Shown here: piece after piece, positions 4,393-5,222 of the stretch
Position numbering within the stretch: the stretch's first letter is position 1
Layout: each line of letters opens with the position of its first letter
The notes under the pieces: generated by a model
The model's database searches: none
Seen by the model: the letters and a program-made list of their open reading frames with translations, nothing else
What the model was told of the DNA's origin: nothing
Program-made: the position numbers and the translations under genes
DNA from: Actinomycetes bacterium
Lineage (GTDB): Bacteria > Actinomycetota > Coriobacteriia > Anaerosomatales > JAJZPX01
Direction: 5' to 3'
DNA: 5,222 nucleotides
Assembly: GCA_021811025.1 (NCBI GenBank)
Contig: JAJZPX010000170.1
Location: forward strand, 1-5,222

Positions 4393-5222
4393 ATGGGCGA
4401 TCAGAGCGAGCGTCTTGGTGCACGCATCCGGAACGCGCGAGAGGCTCTTGGCCTAAGCCAGGAGGACTTGGCGGAACGTGTGGGTTTCGCCTCGAGGCAG
4501 ACACTGTCCGAGCTGGAACGTGGACAGCGTGAGGTGAAGGCGCGCGAACTGGTAGCCATCGCGCGATCTCTGCGCATGGACGTCGGCGCACTGCTCGCGG
4601 AGATGGAGCCCGAGCGGCCCGTCGTGCTCTGGCGCGACCGACCGGGCGCTGACGCCGGACAACTGCAGGCGGACTTCCTGACATGGTGCGAGCGATACCG
4701 CCACGTGATGATCGCAACCGGTTCGCTCCACGCCGCAAGGTCTCCCTTGCCGGCAATGAGCGTTGACCCCTACGGCTTCGGCTACCGGGACGCGGAAGAG
4801 CTCGCGATTGACGTGGCGCGGATGCTCGGCCTCGGTTCTCGGCCTGCCGGCTCGCTGCAGAGGGCGCTTGAGACGCAGTTCGACATCATCGTCTGGTACC
4901 TCGATCTCGGCGAGGACGGCTCCGCCGCCTGCGCCAAGGGGGATTTCGGATCGGCGATGCTGATCAACCGCCGAGAGGCTCCCTGGCGGCGCAACTTCGA
5001 CATGGCGCACGAGCTCTTTCATCTGCTCACATGGGATCGAATGAACTCCGCGATTGAGGCAGATGAAGCGTTGGCCGCTCAGGCGGAGCGGTTGGCGAAC
5101 GCGTTTGCCGCTGCCCTCCTCTTGCCTGCCGACGAGGTGAAGGGCGAGCTTGAATCCCACGGGGCATCAGGATCGCTATCGAGAGCCGATCTGGTTGCGG
5201 TCGCGAGGGACTTCGACGTATC
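4393..5222 (+). CDS. XRE helix-turn-helix / ImmA-IrrE metallopeptidase fusion regulator, 3' end cut
   Basis: The frame runs open from ATG 4393 to the window end, giving 276 complete residues. Residues 7-61 are an XRE/Cro-type HTH: 'LGARIRNAREALGLSQEDLA' followed by the recognition segment 'SRQTLSELERGQR' (34-46). 'PVVLWRDRP' (76-84) opens a linker common in this fused family. The C-terminal part is an ImmA/IrrE (COG2856) zinc peptidase: 'AHELFHLL' (205-212) supplies His206, Glu207 and His210, and Glu232 in 'AERLANAFAAALLLP' is the likely third ligand. Where HTH and peptidase are separate (ImmR/ImmA of ICEBs1, DdrO/IrrE of Deinococcus), the peptidase cleaves the repressor; fused forms occur in mobile elements and toxin-antitoxin-like pairs, often followed by a toxin or PIN-domain gene. 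AAGGGGGAG (4375-4383) lies 9 bases upstream. It is the only ATG-started gene here, and 19 of its first 30 codons end in G/C, against 29 of 30 in tadA, suggesting a different origin. Confidence 0.93.
   Translation, partial: MGDQSERLGARIRNAREALGLSQEDLAERVGFASRQTLSELERGQREVKARELVAIARSLRMDVGALLAEMEPERPVVLWRDRPGADAGQLQADFLTWCERYRHVMIATGSLHAARSPLPAMSVDPYGFGYRDAEELAIDVARMLGLGSRPAGSLQRALETQFDIIVWYLDLGEDGSAACAKGDFGSAMLINRREAPWRRNFDMAHELFHLLTWDRMNSAIEADEALAAQAERLANAFAAALLLPADEVKGELESHGASGSLSRADLVAVARDFDV
4735..4750. repeat. Intragenic palindrome with the same GCAAG/CTTGC arms
   Basis: GCAAGGTCTCCCTTGC, inside the XRE-ImmA gene, has perfect 6-bp arms around TCTC. Measured on the GCAAG/CTTGC arms the centre is 6 bp rather than the 5 bp of the two upstream sites. 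It overlaps a further perfect palindrome, TTGCCGGCAA (4747-4756). It could be a third binding site or a coincidence. Confidence 0.25.

Noticed and set aside
4453..5160. 235-codon minus-strand frame opposite the XRE-ImmA gene
   Set aside because: The plus strand encodes a complete HTH and HExxH peptidase in this interval; the antisense frame has no coherent domain or start signal.

Overview
The window is very GC-rich DNA with heavy use of GTG/TTG start codons, AAGGGGG-type ribosome binding sites, short gene overlaps and a tRNA whose CCA end is encoded. With bacterial NHEJ (LigD) and a DUF2207 protein, this fits a high-GC Gram-positive bacterium of the Actinobacteriota (a Coriobacteriia- or Thermoleophilia-like lineage is possible). 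That assignment is inference; nothing here fixes a genus.

Layout. (1) 2-394, + strand: the 3' end of a gene for the LigD polymerase domain, cut by the window edge. (2) 391-934, + strand: a promoter, a 16-bp perfect palindrome and a small two-helix membrane protein with a charged helical tail. (3) 950-1625, - strand: two overlapping, translationally coupled genes of unknown function, an exported or anchored three-helix membrane protein and a 76-residue soluble protein. They converge on region 2 with only 15 bp between the stop codons. (4) 1712-4029, - strand: tadA (tRNA adenosine deaminase) and a DUF2207 membrane protein, joined by a 4-bp GTGA overlap. (5) 4030-4144: a divergent promoter region. 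(6) 4145-4234, + strand: tRNA-Ser(UGA). (7) 4235-4392: a less GC-rich intergenic stretch with two palindromes of the form GCAAG-N5-CTTGC. (8) 4393 to the window end, + strand: a fused XRE helix-turn-helix / ImmA-IrrE metallopeptidase regulator, cut at its 3' end.

Regions 1-6 look like resident chromosome. tadA and the tRNA gene belong to the translation apparatus but act on different tRNAs: TadA normally modifies tRNA-Arg(ACG). The DUF2207 gene probably travels with tadA only as an operon partner.

The most interesting part is the junction after tRNA-Ser. Serine tRNA genes are frequent integration sites, the next gene is of a type common in integrative elements and toxin-antitoxin-like modules, its third-position GC is visibly lower than that of tadA, and it is the only gene here that starts with ATG. 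Its upstream region carries a matched pair of palindromes, which I infer to be its own operators. Whether this is the left end of an integrated element depends on sequence beyond the window. No stretch longer than 160 bp lacks a gene, and I see no CRISPR array, insertion sequence, rRNA or riboswitch.
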